A stretch of 64,000 bases of DNA. Source: an uncultured Granulosicoccus sp. GTDB lineage: Bacteria; Pseudomonadota; Gammaproteobacteria; Granulosicoccales; Granulosicoccaceae. Each line of letters starts with the position of its first letter. Positions within the stretch are counted from its first letter, which is position 1. The position numbers were made by a program, and so were the translations under genes. The stretch spans positions 1 through 64,000 of the forward strand of contig CANLXI010000016.1 of the NCBI GenBank assembly GCA_947495035.1, written 5' to 3'. Shown in pieces: positions 35,337-44,404 of this stretch. The notes beneath the pieces were generated by a model. That model worked only from the letters and a program-made list of their open reading frames with translations. It did not search any database and was not told the DNA's origin.

Positions 35337-36557
35337 CTATCCCTGCCACCAGCGGCGGGCTTCAACCGAGGCAACCTCGGTATCCTTGGAAATCTCGCGA
35401 GCAATGTCGTAGATTTCCTGATAGACATCCAGACCACCTGACATCTTGTTCAGGCGCTCACGCCATTGCTCCCATTCCGCCGGACGATATTCCGGTGAAC
35501 ACATCTGCTCGGCCTTGTGAATCTCTTCATCGGACAAGGTAGCGACACGAACACCGTTGTCACCAAAGACGGTACCTGCCGGAGGATTGTCAACCGCACC
35601 GACAACCTCTACCAGAGCACGCTCCTGTTCCCGCTGCGTATACTGCTGCGCCTCGAAGGACGTCTCCATGACCACATCCTGCAGGTCTGCCGGCAGTGAC
35701 TCGAAAGTCTTGTTGTTCATGGCCGTATGTTCGGTACCGCAGAAGAAGCGCAGATCGACCGCCTGCGACAGCACAGGTGACATGTTCGCGTAGGCCGCAG
35801 CGCCCATCCAGGTTTCCGCACCATCGATCAGACCTTGCTTGAGACCATCCAGTGTCTCTTCCCAGGCGATGGGAACCGGATTGAGTTCCATCAACTGCAT
35901 CGCAATGCGGCCCAACTGAGTACCGGTTACCCGGTTCTTGGTGCCTGCCAGCTCATCGATGCTGGTAATGGTTGGAGCATCGGCAAACTTCTTGCCCATC
36001 ATCAGGCCTCGCAGCTCGCAATGCGTGTACAGGAACTGGATGTTGTGCAGACGTCGCATCGGCTCACGCAGCAGTTGTTCGCTCTTCGGGTGATAGAAGA
36101 AGTGGTGCTGCGCTGCACGGCTGGGGAACATATAGGCGAAATCCAGCACGTTGTAGTAGGGTGCAGAACCTGCCGAGTTCTGGGTACTGGCAGTGAAGAG
36201 GTCAACGATGCCCTGTTGAGTCTTCTTCACACAATCGAGCTGATTGCAGATGGCATTGCTGCCGATGAATTCGATCTGCAGCGCTCCATCACTGGCCTCT
36301 TCCAGTCTCTTGGCGAACCAGAGTTGTCCGGATTCCTGAATCTTCAGGTTCTGTTCGTTGAAACCGGAGGCACCGAACTTCAGCGTCTTCAACGGCTTCT
36401 TGTCACGATCAGCCGCCGTGGCAGCCGCAGCTGTACCGACCCCCTCCAGCGTCAGCGGGCCAACGGTACCGGCAACTGCAAGCAGCGCGGACGTATAGCC
36501 ATACCGCCCGGCTATCTTCAGAAAGCCTCGTCGATCAAGTGGTGTTTTCTTGCTCAT
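35337..36557 (-). CDS. TRAP transporter substrate-binding protein (DctP type) with Tat signal
   Basis: A 406-residue DctP-like periplasmic receptor. The N-terminus (MSKKTPLDRRGFLKIAG) is a twin-arginine signal, so the protein is exported folded, which is less common for TRAP receptors. The ligand-binding region includes TKNRVTGTQLGRIAMQLMELNPVPI, in which the conserved arginine would pair with the sulfonate or carboxylate. The ATG at 36557 has AGGACA upstream; a 62-codon in-frame extension overlaps the dehydrogenase gene and is not supported. It would bind isethionate or a similar C2 sulfonate. Confidence 0.92.
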   Translation of the reverse strand: MSKKTPLDRRGFLKIAGRYGYTSALLAVAGTVGPLTLEGVGTAAAATAADRDKKPLKTLKFGASGFNEQNLKIQESGQLWFAKRLEEASDGALQIEFIGSNAICNQLDCVKKTQQGIVDLFTASTQNSAGSAPYYNVLDFAYMFPSRAAQHHFFYHPKSEQLLREPMRRLHNIQFLYTHCELRGLMMGKKFADAPTITSIDELAGTKNRVTGTQLGRIAMQLMELNPVPIAWEETLDGLKQGLIDGAETWMGAAAYANMSPVLSQAVDLRFFCGTEHTAMNNKTFESLPADLQDVVMETSFEAQQYTQREQERALVEVVGAVDNPPAGTVFGDNGVRVATLSDEEIHKAEQMCSPEYRPAEWEQWRERLNKMSGGLDVYQEIYDIAREISKDTEVASVEARRWWQG

Positions 36558-36663
36558 GATGATCTGTCCTGTTGTCGCCTGATGAAAAACAGGCTGTGTG
36601 GTAATGACCGGTAACGACTGGTGAACCGCTACCGGGGGCTTGCCATCGAATCGGTCTCGCTGC

Positions 36664-38337
36664 TCAGGCTGAGGTAATGACTGACTCAGACCTGGCTTTG
36701 CCGGACGAGGCGACGGATGAACTACCCGAGGATCGTCTGGCATCTTCCAGGATCATGTCCACGGCTTTCTCCGCCATGGCAACAGCCGGTGCATTGGTAT
36801 TGCCGGACACCAGCGTCGGCATGGCGGAGCAATCGATAACCCGCAAGCCTTCGATACCCCTGACTCGCAGACGGTCATCGAGAACCGCCATGGGGTCACT
36901 GTCGACACCCATCTTGCAGGTACCGGTCGGATGGAAAATGGTGGCACCGTGATTGCGACTGAACTCCAGCAACTCTTCATCGGTGCTGGCATCCGGCCCG
37001 GGTTTGACCTCACGCTTGACGTACGGTTTCATGGCACTGGAATTGGCAATGGCGCGTGCTGCCTTCAGGCTGGCAATGGCGGTTCGCCTGTCAAGATCGG
37101 TAGAAAGATAGTTCGGAACCATGGCAGGTGGCACCAGCGGATCGCTGGATTGAATATGCGCATGGCCACGAGACTCGGGACGCAACTGACAGACTGACAG
37201 CGTGAATCCCGAGAATGGATGAACACTGCCACCAGCCATGTCGGCAGACAGCGTTGCCACATGGAACTGGATATCGGGGGTCTTTGCCTCCTCCGGCAAG
37301 GCGCGCATGAAACAGCCACCCTGGTTGATGCCCACCGCCAGAGGTCCGGAACGGTGCAGCAACCACTGCATGCCGAGCTTCGCCTGACCCGCCCAGGAGT
37401 TCAACTGATCATTGGTCGTTGGAATGGTGGCTTCGTAGGTTGCGCGGATCTGCAGATGATCCTGCAGGTTCTCACCCACTCCCGGCGATTCGTGCACGAC
37501 TGAGATACCCTGCTTCTGCAAGACCGTGCCGGGACCGATGCCGGAGAGCTGCAGCAATTGCGGTGATTGCAGAGCACCGGCCGACAACAATACTTCGCCG
37601 CTGGCGCGTGCCTCATGCAGGGTGCCATTCTGACGGTAGCGTACGCCCACGGCCCGCTTGCCATCGAGTATCAATCCCGTTGCCTGAGCGTTGGTTTCCA
37701 CCCGCAGATTGCTGCGGTTTCTGGCCGGCTTCAGATAGCCCTTGGCCGTGCTCCAACGCCAACCCTTCCAGGTCGTCAGCTGATAGTACCCTGCGCCTTC
37801 CTGATTTTCGCCATTGAAATCGTCGGTGCGCGGCACGCCACTTTCGCCGGCTCCATTGATGAATGCTTCGATCAGTTCGTTCTTTGCGCCAATGTCGGAC
37901 ACGGACAAGGGACCCTCGCCCCCGTGGTATTCACTGGCGCCACGCTGATTGCGTTCGGAACGAATGAAATAAGGCAGCATGTCGTCATAAGACCAGCCGC
38001 TGTTGCCCAGCTCTGCCCAGTGATCGTAATCCTCGCGCTGGCCCCGAATGTAGATGAGACCATTGATCGAGCTGCAGCCACCGAGTGTCTTGCCGCGAGG
38101 CCAGTAGATCTTGCGATTGTTCATGCCCGGATCGGGCTCGGTGTGGAAGCACCAGTTGTATTTCTTGCTCCACATGGTCTTGCCATATCCGATCGGCAAG
38201 TGAATCCAGAAAGAGTTGTCCTTGGGGCCCGCCTCCAGCAGCAGAACCTTGACCGCAGGATCTTCACTCAGACGCCCGGCCAGAACGGCTCCGGCTGACC
38301 CTGCCCCAACTACAATGTAATCGTAACTTGCATTCAT
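36664..38337 (-). CDS. iseJ: GMC-family FAD-dependent dehydrogenase, probable isethionate dehydrogenase
   Basis: A 557-residue GMC oxidoreductase: FAD-binding VVGAGSAGAVLAGRL at residues 9-23, RGKTLGGCSSINGLIYIRG, the GALQSPQLLQLSGIG signature, and C-terminal HPTGTCKMG plus the NTNAPAVAMAEKA closing segment. GMC enzymes oxidise primary alcohols such as choline. In isethionate-using bacteria a GMC-type, cytochrome-linked dehydrogenase (IseJ) oxidises isethionate to sulfoacetaldehyde, the Xsc substrate. The cluster here (IclR, GMC, TRAP, xsc, pta) matches that logic, so the symbol is an inference from context. Choline dehydrogenase is the main alternative. The start at 38337 has AAGGA upstream. 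Confidence 0.75.
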   Translation of the reverse strand: MNASYDYIVVGAGSAGAVLAGRLSEDPAVKVLLLEAGPKDNSFWIHLPIGYGKTMWSKKYNWCFHTEPDPGMNNRKIYWPRGKTLGGCSSINGLIYIRGQREDYDHWAELGNSGWSYDDMLPYFIRSERNQRGASEYHGGEGPLSVSDIGAKNELIEAFINGAGESGVPRTDDFNGENQEGAGYYQLTTWKGWRWSTAKGYLKPARNRSNLRVETNAQATGLILDGKRAVGVRYRQNGTLHEARASGEVLLSAGALQSPQLLQLSGIGPGTVLQKQGISVVHESPGVGENLQDHLQIRATYEATIPTTNDQLNSWAGQAKLGMQWLLHRSGPLAVGINQGGCFMRALPEEAKTPDIQFHVATLSADMAGGSVHPFSGFTLSVCQLRPESRGHAHIQSSDPLVPPAMVPNYLSTDLDRRTAIASLKAARAIANSSAMKPYVKREVKPGPDASTDEELLEFSRNHGATIFHPTGTCKMGVDSDPMAVLDDRLRVRGIEGLRVIDCSAMPTLVSGNTNAPAVAMAEKAVDMILEDARRSSGSSSVASSGKARSESVITSA

Positions 38338-38444
38338 AGACGATTCCTTACCACCGGCTGCCCAATAACAGTGCAACTATCCCTTTTTGTGAATTTTTAT
38401 CACATCTAAGTTGCCTTGCGAGAATTATACATTTAATCTATTTC

Positions 38445-38459
38445 GGAATGCAATGTTCC
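38445..38459. promoter_or_regulatory. Candidate IclR-type operator
   Basis: GGAATGCAATGTTCC, a GGAA-N7-TTCC inverted repeat, lies in AT-rich DNA between the divergent dehydrogenase and IclR genes. Dyads with GGAA/TTCC arms are common in IclR-family sites. It could serve both promoters. Confidence is limited by the short arms. Confidence 0.4.
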
Positions 38460-38496
38460 AAATAATAAAATTTTTATATCTACCCTTTAAAAAATC

Positions 38497-39261
38497 ATGG
38501 GAAATGACCAAGTGATCAAAACCAGCAGCTCCGCTGAACGCACGCTTCGGGTGCTCCAATATCTGGCAGAGCGCTCTCAACCCGTGCCATTGGCAGAGTT
38601 GTCCGGCGAACTGGACCTGCCCAAACCCACCGTTCACCGCCTGTGTCAGCTATTGCTGGATCTGCGCATGATCAAACATGACGTGGAAGAGAAGACCTAC
38701 CTCATCGGCCCGGCCTTGCAGAAGCTGGCCATGGACACACTGACGCACGGTACAGTCAGTCAATTGCGACACTCGGTGCTGGCAGACCTCGTCGACACGG
38801 TGGGAGAAACCTGCAACTTCACCACCCTCAACGGCTCGTCTGTGCTCTATCTGGATCGTGTGGAAACGCGATATCCATGGCGACTGACGATCGACGTCGG
38901 TGAATCTGTACCGATACACTGCACGGCCAGCGGCAAGCTGTTCCTCGCCATGATGCACAGTGTCAAACGGAACTATCTGCTGCGCCGATTGGAGCTCGCT
39001 CGATTGACCGACCAGACAATGACCGACCTGGACCAGCTGCGAGAGTCACTCGAAGAAGTCAGGCAGGTCGGCTATGCGCTGGATCAGCAGGAGTTCATCA
39101 CCGGGTTGATCGCCATTGCCGTACCGGTGCATGATTCACAGGGCGAGCCAAGAGCAGCCGTTGCCATCCACGGCCCCACCAGTCGAATCTGCCTGCAGGA
39201 CCTGCACGACATGCTGCCCGACCTGAAAAAGGCTGCGGCCAGGATGACTGAATTGCTCTGA
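38497..39261 (+). CDS. IclR-family regulator of the sulfonate cluster
   Basis: A 254-residue IclR protein: winged helix in residues about 10-70 (LAELSGELDLPKPTVHRLCQLL), then the C-terminal effector domain with the SVPIHCTASGKLFLA and GLIAIAVPVHD segments that bind small acids. It diverges from the dehydrogenase/TRAP/xsc/pta genes across 159 bp and is the likely regulator, responding to isethionate or an intermediate. An IclR regulator (IseR) is known beside isethionate genes elsewhere. Its last 15 bp and the stop are duplicated immediately downstream. Confidence 0.9.
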   Translation: MGNDQVIKTSSSAERTLRVLQYLAERSQPVPLAELSGELDLPKPTVHRLCQLLLDLRMIKHDVEEKTYLIGPALQKLAMDTLTHGTVSQLRHSVLADLVDTVGETCNFTTLNGSSVLYLDRVETRYPWRLTIDVGESVPIHCTASGKLFLAMMHSVKRNYLLRRLELARLTDQTMTDLDQLRESLEEVRQVGYALDQQEFITGLIAIAVPVHDSQGEPRAAVAIHGPTSRICLQDLHDMLPDLKKAAARMTELL

Positions 39262-39286
39262 ACAAATGACTGAATTGCTCTGAACA
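39244..39286. repeat. 22-bp direct duplication across the iclR stop codon
   Basis: A 21-bp block starting ATGACTGAATTGCTCTGAAC is present at 39244-39264 and again at 39266-39286, one base apart. The first copy contains the IclR stop. It is a short tandem duplication with no disruption of the gene. Confidence 0.85.
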
Positions 39287-39298
39287 CCAGCCGTCTGC

Positions 39299-40357
39299 TC
39301 AGGCTTCGTCCCAGACCACTCTAAAACTCTGATGAGTCGTGGAACTGTCCGGGGTCGAGCCCGTTCTCGCCGCTATCCGATAACGGTAGCAGTAGCTCTT
39401 GTGGCAGAGGAATGACCCGCCCTTGGAAAGCTTGTAGCCTTTCATGGATCGAATGCGGGAGCGTGCCTTCGGGTTCTTCGAGTTGTTCGTGTAATTCTCG
39501 GCTGTCCACTCCCAGACATTGCCGCACATGTTGTACAAGCCATAGCCATTGGCTTCGAAGGAGCGAGCCGGCGCAGTCGCCCGAAAGCCATCAGCCCCCG
39601 TGTTGATCTTCGGAAACTCACCTTGCCAGATGTTGCAAGGCAGTGTATCCGTATCATTCGGTTCATCATCCCCCCAGGGGAACTTGACATCACCGAGCCC
39701 ACCGCGAGCCGCGTGCTCCCATTCCACTTCGCTGGGCAGTCTTCCTCCCACCCAGCTGGCATAGGCCGTCGCATCGTTCCACGACACATGCACCACCGGA
39801 TGATCAGGAAGGCAGGCACTACTCTGCGTACCGGGGCCATTCACCTCGCGCCAGTTGGCTCCGTGAATACGCCGCCACCATTCGATACCGAGCACTCCCT
39901 GCGAATGGGGGATGTCATCCGGCACCTGTTCCCAGAATACGAATGACCACCCGAAACGCTCCGCTTCGGTCACGTATCCGGTTTGTTCGACAAACGCCTG
40001 AAATTGCGCATTGCTGATCGTGGTCTGACTGATGCGAAACGGTTTGACACGTACCCGGCGCAAAGGGGTTTCACCATCATCCCGAATGCCCGGCTCCCTG
40101 GTCCCGACGCAAGCACTGCCACCGGGGATCGAACTGCTTTCCGGTCGTGAAGCCACCTCACATCGCTGCGTGCCGATTTCCGCTGGAGCCTCGGAATCCA
40201 GCAGCGTCGCATCTCTCGGCGGCGCGCAACAGGCATGTATCGAAGCGGCATCATTTCGGACTTCGATCAGAAGATCCCCGCACGACTGACCACCGCCGCG
40301 ACAGCTCACGGTGCAAGCCGGCTGACAAGGCTCACGGTTGCTGATGTCCTGTTCCAT
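39299..40357 (-). CDS. Formylglycine-generating enzyme (FGE, SUMF1 family)
   Basis: A 352-residue FGE. The C-terminal GGSFLCHKSYCYRYR holds both copper-coordinating active-site cysteines (C318 and C323, spacing C-x4-C), which separates true FGEs from the many inactive relatives. The N-terminal third is cysteine-rich, with a CCAPPRD segment seen in bacterial FGEs. It oxidises the cysteine of C-x-P/A-x-R sulfatase motifs to formylglycine. The sulfatase at 13375-14949 is a candidate client in this window. It is the last gene in the run from kbl to Rieske, but functional linkage to those is not obvious. Confidence 0.9.
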   Translation of the reverse strand: MEQDISNREPCQPACTVSCRGGGQSCGDLLIEVRNDAASIHACCAPPRDATLLDSEAPAEIGTQRCEVASRPESSSIPGGSACVGTREPGIRDDGETPLRRVRVKPFRISQTTISNAQFQAFVEQTGYVTEAERFGWSFVFWEQVPDDIPHSQGVLGIEWWRRIHGANWREVNGPGTQSSACLPDHPVVHVSWNDATAYASWVGGRLPSEVEWEHAARGGLGDVKFPWGDDEPNDTDTLPCNIWQGEFPKINTGADGFRATAPARSFEANGYGLYNMCGNVWEWTAENYTNNSKNPKARSRIRSMKGYKLSKGGSFLCHKSYCYRYRIAARTGSTPDSSTTHQSFRVVWDEA

Positions 40358-40401
40358 GTTTGCGAATTTCTCTCGTTGCTGTCACCGCGGCAGAATCGGG
40401 C

Positions 40402-40767
40402 TCAGTCATCGTCACCCAGGACGACATTACCACCGGCATCAACTGTAACAGGAATGCTTTCCAGGCTGGAACCCAGCCCCAATCCCTCGACCCCTTCTCC
40501 GGTAGCCGATGAAAATCCGGCGCCATGACTGGTACATCGAATGACAAGCCCATCTGCCGACAGCAATCTGTTGCCCTTGTGATCCAGCGGCAGATACTGA
40601 TGTGGGCAGGCATTGAGAAAGGCCCTGATGCCGTCGCCGGTTCGCAGAACGAGTATGGGGAAGTCATCGAGTCGCAAGCACAATGTACCTCCGACAGGAA
40701 TGTCATCACGGTGGCAAATGACACGGCCAGGCAGGGGTGCGCCCGACAGGCTTTTCCAGCTACTCAT
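40402..40767 (-). CDS. Rieske [2Fe-2S] ferredoxin-like protein
   Basis: A 121-residue single-domain Rieske protein with the two ligand motifs C-P-H (residues about 54-56) and C-T-S-H (about 78-81), spaced as in the soluble ferredoxins of dioxygenase systems. AGGAG lies 9 bp before the ATG. It would pass electrons to an oxygenase or reductase, none of which is adjacent. The neighbouring FGE is an oxygen-dependent enzyme, but it does not need a Rieske donor, so any link is speculative. Confidence 0.85.
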   Translation of the reverse strand: MSSWKSLSGAPLPGRVICHRDDIPVGGTLCLRLDDFPILVLRTGDGIRAFLNACPHQYLPLDHKGNRLLSADGLVIRCTSHGAGFSSATGEGVEGLGLGSSLESIPVTVDAGGNVVLGDDD

Positions 40768-40829
40768 GTGCGCAGGCTCCTGCAGGAAGATGTCGACGGA
40801 AAGACATGATACGCCACGGTTAGCGAACC

Positions 40830-41528
40830 TCAGTCATGCCCCAGTGCGCGGCTTACCGCAGCCGCGGCATGCAAGGCCGTCGTATCGAACAGTGGCGCCG
40901 GCGTATGCGCCTGATTGATCAGCAGTGTGATCTCCGTACATCCCAGGATTACCGCTTGTGCTCCGCGAGCAAGCAGGCCATCGATGATCCGGGTATACAC
41001 CTCACGGGAAGCATCCTCGATTATCCCCAGGCACAGTTCTTCATAGATGATGCGATGCACCTGAGCTTGCTCGGAATCGTCCGGCACAATGACATCCAGG
41101 CCGAATGTCTCCTGCATGCGCCCCTTGTAGAAATCATCGCTCATCGTGAATGCGGTTCCCAGCAGCCCCACTCGTCGATGACCAGCCGCCAACAAGGCTT
41201 CAGCCGTCGGATCAACGATATGCAGCAACGGGATGTCGATACCGTCCACTATGCTGTCAGCCACCTTGTGCATCGTATTGGTGGCGATCACCAGAAAATC
41301 CGCTCCGGCAGCCTGCAGTGCCAGAGCCGCTTCGTTCAACAGACTGCCTGCAGCCTCCCAGTCACCTTCGTGCTGCAGCCTTTCGATATCGGCAAAATCG
41401 ACGCTGTAGAGGATCAACGAGGCCGAATGCAGACCCCCAAGCGACTCCGCAACGCCGCGATTGATGGCCTGATAATACAAGACCGATGACTCCCAACTCA
41501 TGCCACCGATGATACCGATCGTCTTCAT
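40830..41528 (-). CDS. Aspartate/glutamate racemase (YgeA-like)
   Basis: A 232-residue PLP-independent racemase of the Asp/Glu family. The two active-site positions are T83 (in IATNTMHK) and C197 (in LGCTEI). The same Thr/Cys pair at the same numbers is known in E. coli YgeA, which is specific for L-Asp/L-Glu with unequal rates in the two directions; the canonical Cys/Cys pair is absent. It lies in the kbl-tdh-XRE run. The ATG at 41528 is preferred over an upstream in-frame start at 41573, which would overlap the regulator. Confidence 0.88.
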   Translation of the reverse strand: MKTIGIIGGMSWESSVLYYQAINRGVAESLGGLHSASLILYSVDFADIERLQHEGDWEAAGSLLNEAALALQAAGADFLVIATNTMHKVADSIVDGIDIPLLHIVDPTAEALLAAGHRRVGLLGTAFTMSDDFYKGRMQETFGLDVIVPDDSEQAQVHRIIYEELCLGIIEDASREVYTRIIDGLLARGAQAVILGCTEITLLINQAHTPAPLFDTTALHAAAAVSRALGHD

Positions 41529-41556
41529 GCTCTCTCTCAATCCAGGTTGATGGCGA

Positions 41557-42120
41557 TCAAGACCCAGTGACAATCAACAGCGCACGCCCTGCCTGCCCGT
41601 CTGCCCTGATCGAATGCGGCCGATCCGCCACATAGCGAATCGTGTCACCCACGTTGACCACTTCGGAAACACCATCGGAGGTGACCAGGAGTGTGCCACT
41701 GAAGACAGTCAGATTCTCCATGCAGCCAGACCGATGGGCTTCACTGTCCAGTACTCCATCGGCCTCGAATTCCAGGTCATAGATTTCCGTTTCGCCAACC
41801 GTTTCGGGAGCACTCAGTATCCTTATTCTGCAACCTTGGCCCTGCGAGTGAATGACCGGTGTCTGACCTGCACGAATCACCTCTCGTATCGGGCTACGCT
41901 CCTTCGGCCCGCCATCGAGCAGACCGGAAAAGTCGATGTTCAAGGCCTGCGTCAGGTTCCATAGAATGGCCACCGTCGGGCTGCTCTCCGCTCGTTCGAT
42001 CTGTGACAGCATGGAACGCGAGACGCCGGAGAGCCGCGCCAGCGCCTCGAGGCTCAGACTGCGCGATTTCCTGGCCTCTTTCAGCCGCGTGGCCAGGCGC
42101 GCGGATATATCGTCATTCAC
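41557..42120 (-). CDS. XRE-family regulator with C-terminal cupin domain
   Basis: A 187-residue protein: lambda-repressor-like helix-turn-helix (residues about 12-66, with [26 protein letters not shown]) and a small cupin sensor domain (about 110-185). XRE-cupin proteins often control amino-acid or amine catabolism. Its ATG overlaps the tdh stop, so it is co-transcribed with kbl and tdh and probably autoregulates through the dyad in the kbl promoter at 44410-44430. Confidence 0.9.
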   Translation of the reverse strand: MNDDISARLATRLKEARKSRSLSLEALARLSGVSRSMLSQIERAESSPTVAILWNLTQALNIDFSGLLDGGPKERSPIREVIRAGQTPVIHSQGQGCRIRILSAPETVGETEIYDLEFEADGVLDSEAHRSGCMENLTVFSGTLLVTSDGVSEVVNVGDTIRYVADRPHSIRADGQAGRALLIVTGS

Positions 42121-43169
42121 ACATCGGTCCAGTCCAGCACGACCTTGCCGCTGGAACCACTCATCATGGCAGCAAAACCCTGCTCGAATTGTGTTGCCGG
42201 AAATCGATGAGTGATGACCTTCGAGACATCCAGTCCGTTCTGCAACATGGCAATCATCTTGTACCAGGTTTCGAAGATCTCCCGCCCGTAGACACCTTTC
42301 ACCGTCAGGGCCTTGAACACGATGCGTGACCAGTCGACGGGGCTTTTCCCGGGCGGGATACCCAGCATGGCAATACGTCCTCCCATGACCAGGGATTCCA
42401 CCATCTGATCCAGTGCTGCCTGACTGCCCGACATTTCCAGCCCGACATCGAAACCTTGTGTCAAACCCAGCCGGGCGCAGACATCCTGCAGATCTTCTCT
42501 GGCAACGTTCACAGGAATCACATCGGCAACCTCGGTAGCCAGCGCCAGACGCTCATCGTTCACATCCGTGATCACGACATGACGCGCACCGGCATGCCGG
42601 GCCACGGCGGCAGCCATGATGCCGATGGGCCCCGCGCCGGTAATCAGGACATCCTCACTGACCAGATCAAAGCTCAGGGCGGTATGCACGGCGTTGCCCA
42701 GTGGATCCAGAATGGCGCCGATGTCATCACTGATGTTGTCCGGCAGGGGCACCACGTTGAAGGCGTCCAGACGCAGGAACTTGGCAAAGGCACCGTTTTC
42801 CTGCACCCCGATACCGCGCGTCTGCGGATCGAGATGAAACTTGCCGGCGCGAGATTGCCGCGACTTGCGTCCTACCAGATGGCCCTCGCCACTGACGCGC
42901 TGACCGATGGTCAAACCTTCGACATGGCTCCCGATGTCGACGATCTCACCGGCGAACTCATGCCCGATGGTCAGCGCCACGGGAACCGTCTTCGCCGCCC
43001 ATTCATCCCACTTCCAGATATGGACATCCGTGCCACAGATACCGGTCTTGTTGATGCGAATCAGCACCTCATTGGCCCCGATCTGTGGTACCGCGGCTTC
43101 CTGCATCCACAAGCCTTCCGTGGCTTGCGCCTTCACCAGCGCCTTCATTCTGATAGTGTCGACACTCAT
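42117..43169 (-). CDS. tdh: L-threonine 3-dehydrogenase lacking structural-zinc cysteines
   Basis: A 350-residue medium-chain zinc dehydrogenase closely matching Tdh. It oxidises threonine to 2-amino-3-oxobutyrate, used by the adjacent Kbl. Catalytic zinc residues are present: C45, H70 and E71, with [10 protein letters not shown] and [13 protein letters not shown] is bound at [11 protein letters not shown]. The lobe that normally carries four structural-zinc cysteines (after GEGH) has Gly100, Ser103, Ser106 and Asp114 at those positions. The start at 43169 gives ATGA overlap with kbl; an ATG seven codons later matches the E. coli start. Confidence 0.9.
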   Translation of the reverse strand: MSVDTIRMKALVKAQATEGLWMQEAAVPQIGANEVLIRINKTGICGTDVHIWKWDEWAAKTVPVALTIGHEFAGEIVDIGSHVEGLTIGQRVSGEGHLVGRKSRQSRAGKFHLDPQTRGIGVQENGAFAKFLRLDAFNVVPLPDNISDDIGAILDPLGNAVHTALSFDLVSEDVLITGAGPIGIMAAAVARHAGARHVVITDVNDERLALATEVADVIPVNVAREDLQDVCARLGLTQGFDVGLEMSGSQAALDQMVESLVMGGRIAMLGIPPGKSPVDWSRIVFKALTVKGVYGREIFETWYKMIAMLQNGLDVSKVITHRFPATQFEQGFAAMMSGSSGKVVLDWTDV

Positions 43170-44377
43170 TGTGCAATGACTCCGGTCTTTCGTCCGGCAT
43201 CTGCAAAGGCTGCCAGCGCCTTGTCCAGATCGGCTTTCGTCAATGCTGCACTCATCTGGGTGCGAATGCGCGCCTCGCCTCTGGGCACTACGGGGAAGAA
43301 GAATCCCGACACGTAAACGCCTTGTTCGAACAGCTCTCTGGCCAGGTTCTGGGCCAACTGTGCCTCGCCCAGCATGACCGGAATGATCGGGTGCTCGCCC
43401 GGCGCCAGTGTGAAACCGAGAGAGCTCAACCCCTCGCGCCAGTACCGGGCATTCTCGAACAGGGTCTTGCGCAGGTCATCGCCCTGTTCCACCAGTCGCA
43501 AGGCTTCGATGGACGCCACCACGATGGCCGGTGCCAGGGAATTGGAAAACAGATAGGGCCGCGCGCGCTGACGCAACAGGTCGATCACAGGCTTCGGGCC
43601 AGCGATATAGCCTCCCATGGCACCACCCAGGGCCTTGCCCAGTGTGCCGGTCAGCACATCGATCCTGTCATTGACACCGAAGTACGCTGCAGTTCCCTGT
43701 CCGCCCGGCCCCATGAATCCCGTTGAATGACAATCATCCACCATGACCATGGCATCGTATCGTTCTGCCAGTTCGGTGATTTCCGGCAACCTGGCAAGAA
43801 AGCCATCCATGGAAAACACACCATCAGTGGCAATCATGATGAACCGAGCGCCCTTCTCCCGAGCGGTACGCAGTTGCAGTTCCAGATCTTCCATGTCGGA
43901 ATTGCGGTAGCGATAGCGCTGCGCCTTGCACAAGCGCACGCCATCGATGATGGAGGCATGATTCAAGGAGTCGGAGATGATCGCGTCTTCCGGGCCCAGC
44001 AATGGTTCGAACAAGCCACCGTTGGCATCGAAACAGGCAGCAAACAGAATGGCATCCTCCTTGCCCAGAAAGCGCGCCAGCCGCGCTTCCAGTTCCTGAT
44101 GAATGTCCTGTGTGCCGCAGATGAAGCGTACGCTGGCCAGGCCATAGCCGTGTTCATCCATGGCAGTCTGCGCCGCGCGGATCAGCTCCGGGTGATTGGC
44201 AAGCCCCAGATAGTTGTTGGCACACAGGTTGATGACGTCATCCCTCTGCACTCCGTCTATCGTGACCGATATGCGACCCGACTGGGCGGACACGATGGCG
44301 CGCTCGGACTTGAGCAGGCCTGCCGATTCGATATCCACCAGTTGCTGCTGGACATGGTCAAGAAATGATGTACTCAC
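43166..44377 (-). CDS. kbl: 2-amino-3-ketobutyrate CoA ligase (glycine C-acetyltransferase)
   Basis: A 403-residue PLP enzyme of the alpha-oxoamine synthase family. Segments [17 protein letters not shown] ([13 protein letters not shown]), [30 protein letters not shown] and the PLP-lysine loop [10 protein letters not shown] closely match E. coli Kbl. It splits 2-amino-3-oxobutyrate with CoA to glycine and acetyl-CoA. A GTG at 44377 with GGGAGAG upstream gives the expected N-terminus; a longer frame to 44488 would run through the promoter. First gene of the kbl-tdh-regulator-racemase operon. Confidence 0.94.
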   Translation of the reverse strand: MSTSFLDHVQQQLVDIESAGLLKSERAIVSAQSGRISVTIDGVQRDDVINLCANNYLGLANHPELIRAAQTAMDEHGYGLASVRFICGTQDIHQELEARLARFLGKEDAILFAACFDANGGLFEPLLGPEDAIISDSLNHASIIDGVRLCKAQRYRYRNSDMEDLELQLRTAREKGARFIMIATDGVFSMDGFLARLPEITELAERYDAMVMVDDCHSTGFMGPGGQGTAAYFGVNDRIDVLTGTLGKALGGAMGGYIAGPKPVIDLLRQRARPYLFSNSLAPAIVVASIEALRLVEQGDDLRKTLFENARYWREGLSSLGFTLAPGEHPIIPVMLGEAQLAQNLARELFEQGVYVSGFFFPVVPRGEARIRTQMSAALTKADLDKALAAFADAGRKTGVIAQ

Positions 44378-44404
44378 AATAAGCTCTCCCTCAGACAAGG
44401 ACGT

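Noticed and set aside
36558..36743. 62-codon N-terminal extension of the Tat-signal TRAP binding protein
   Set aside because: It would put about 60 residues before the twin-arginine signal and overlap the dehydrogenase gene.
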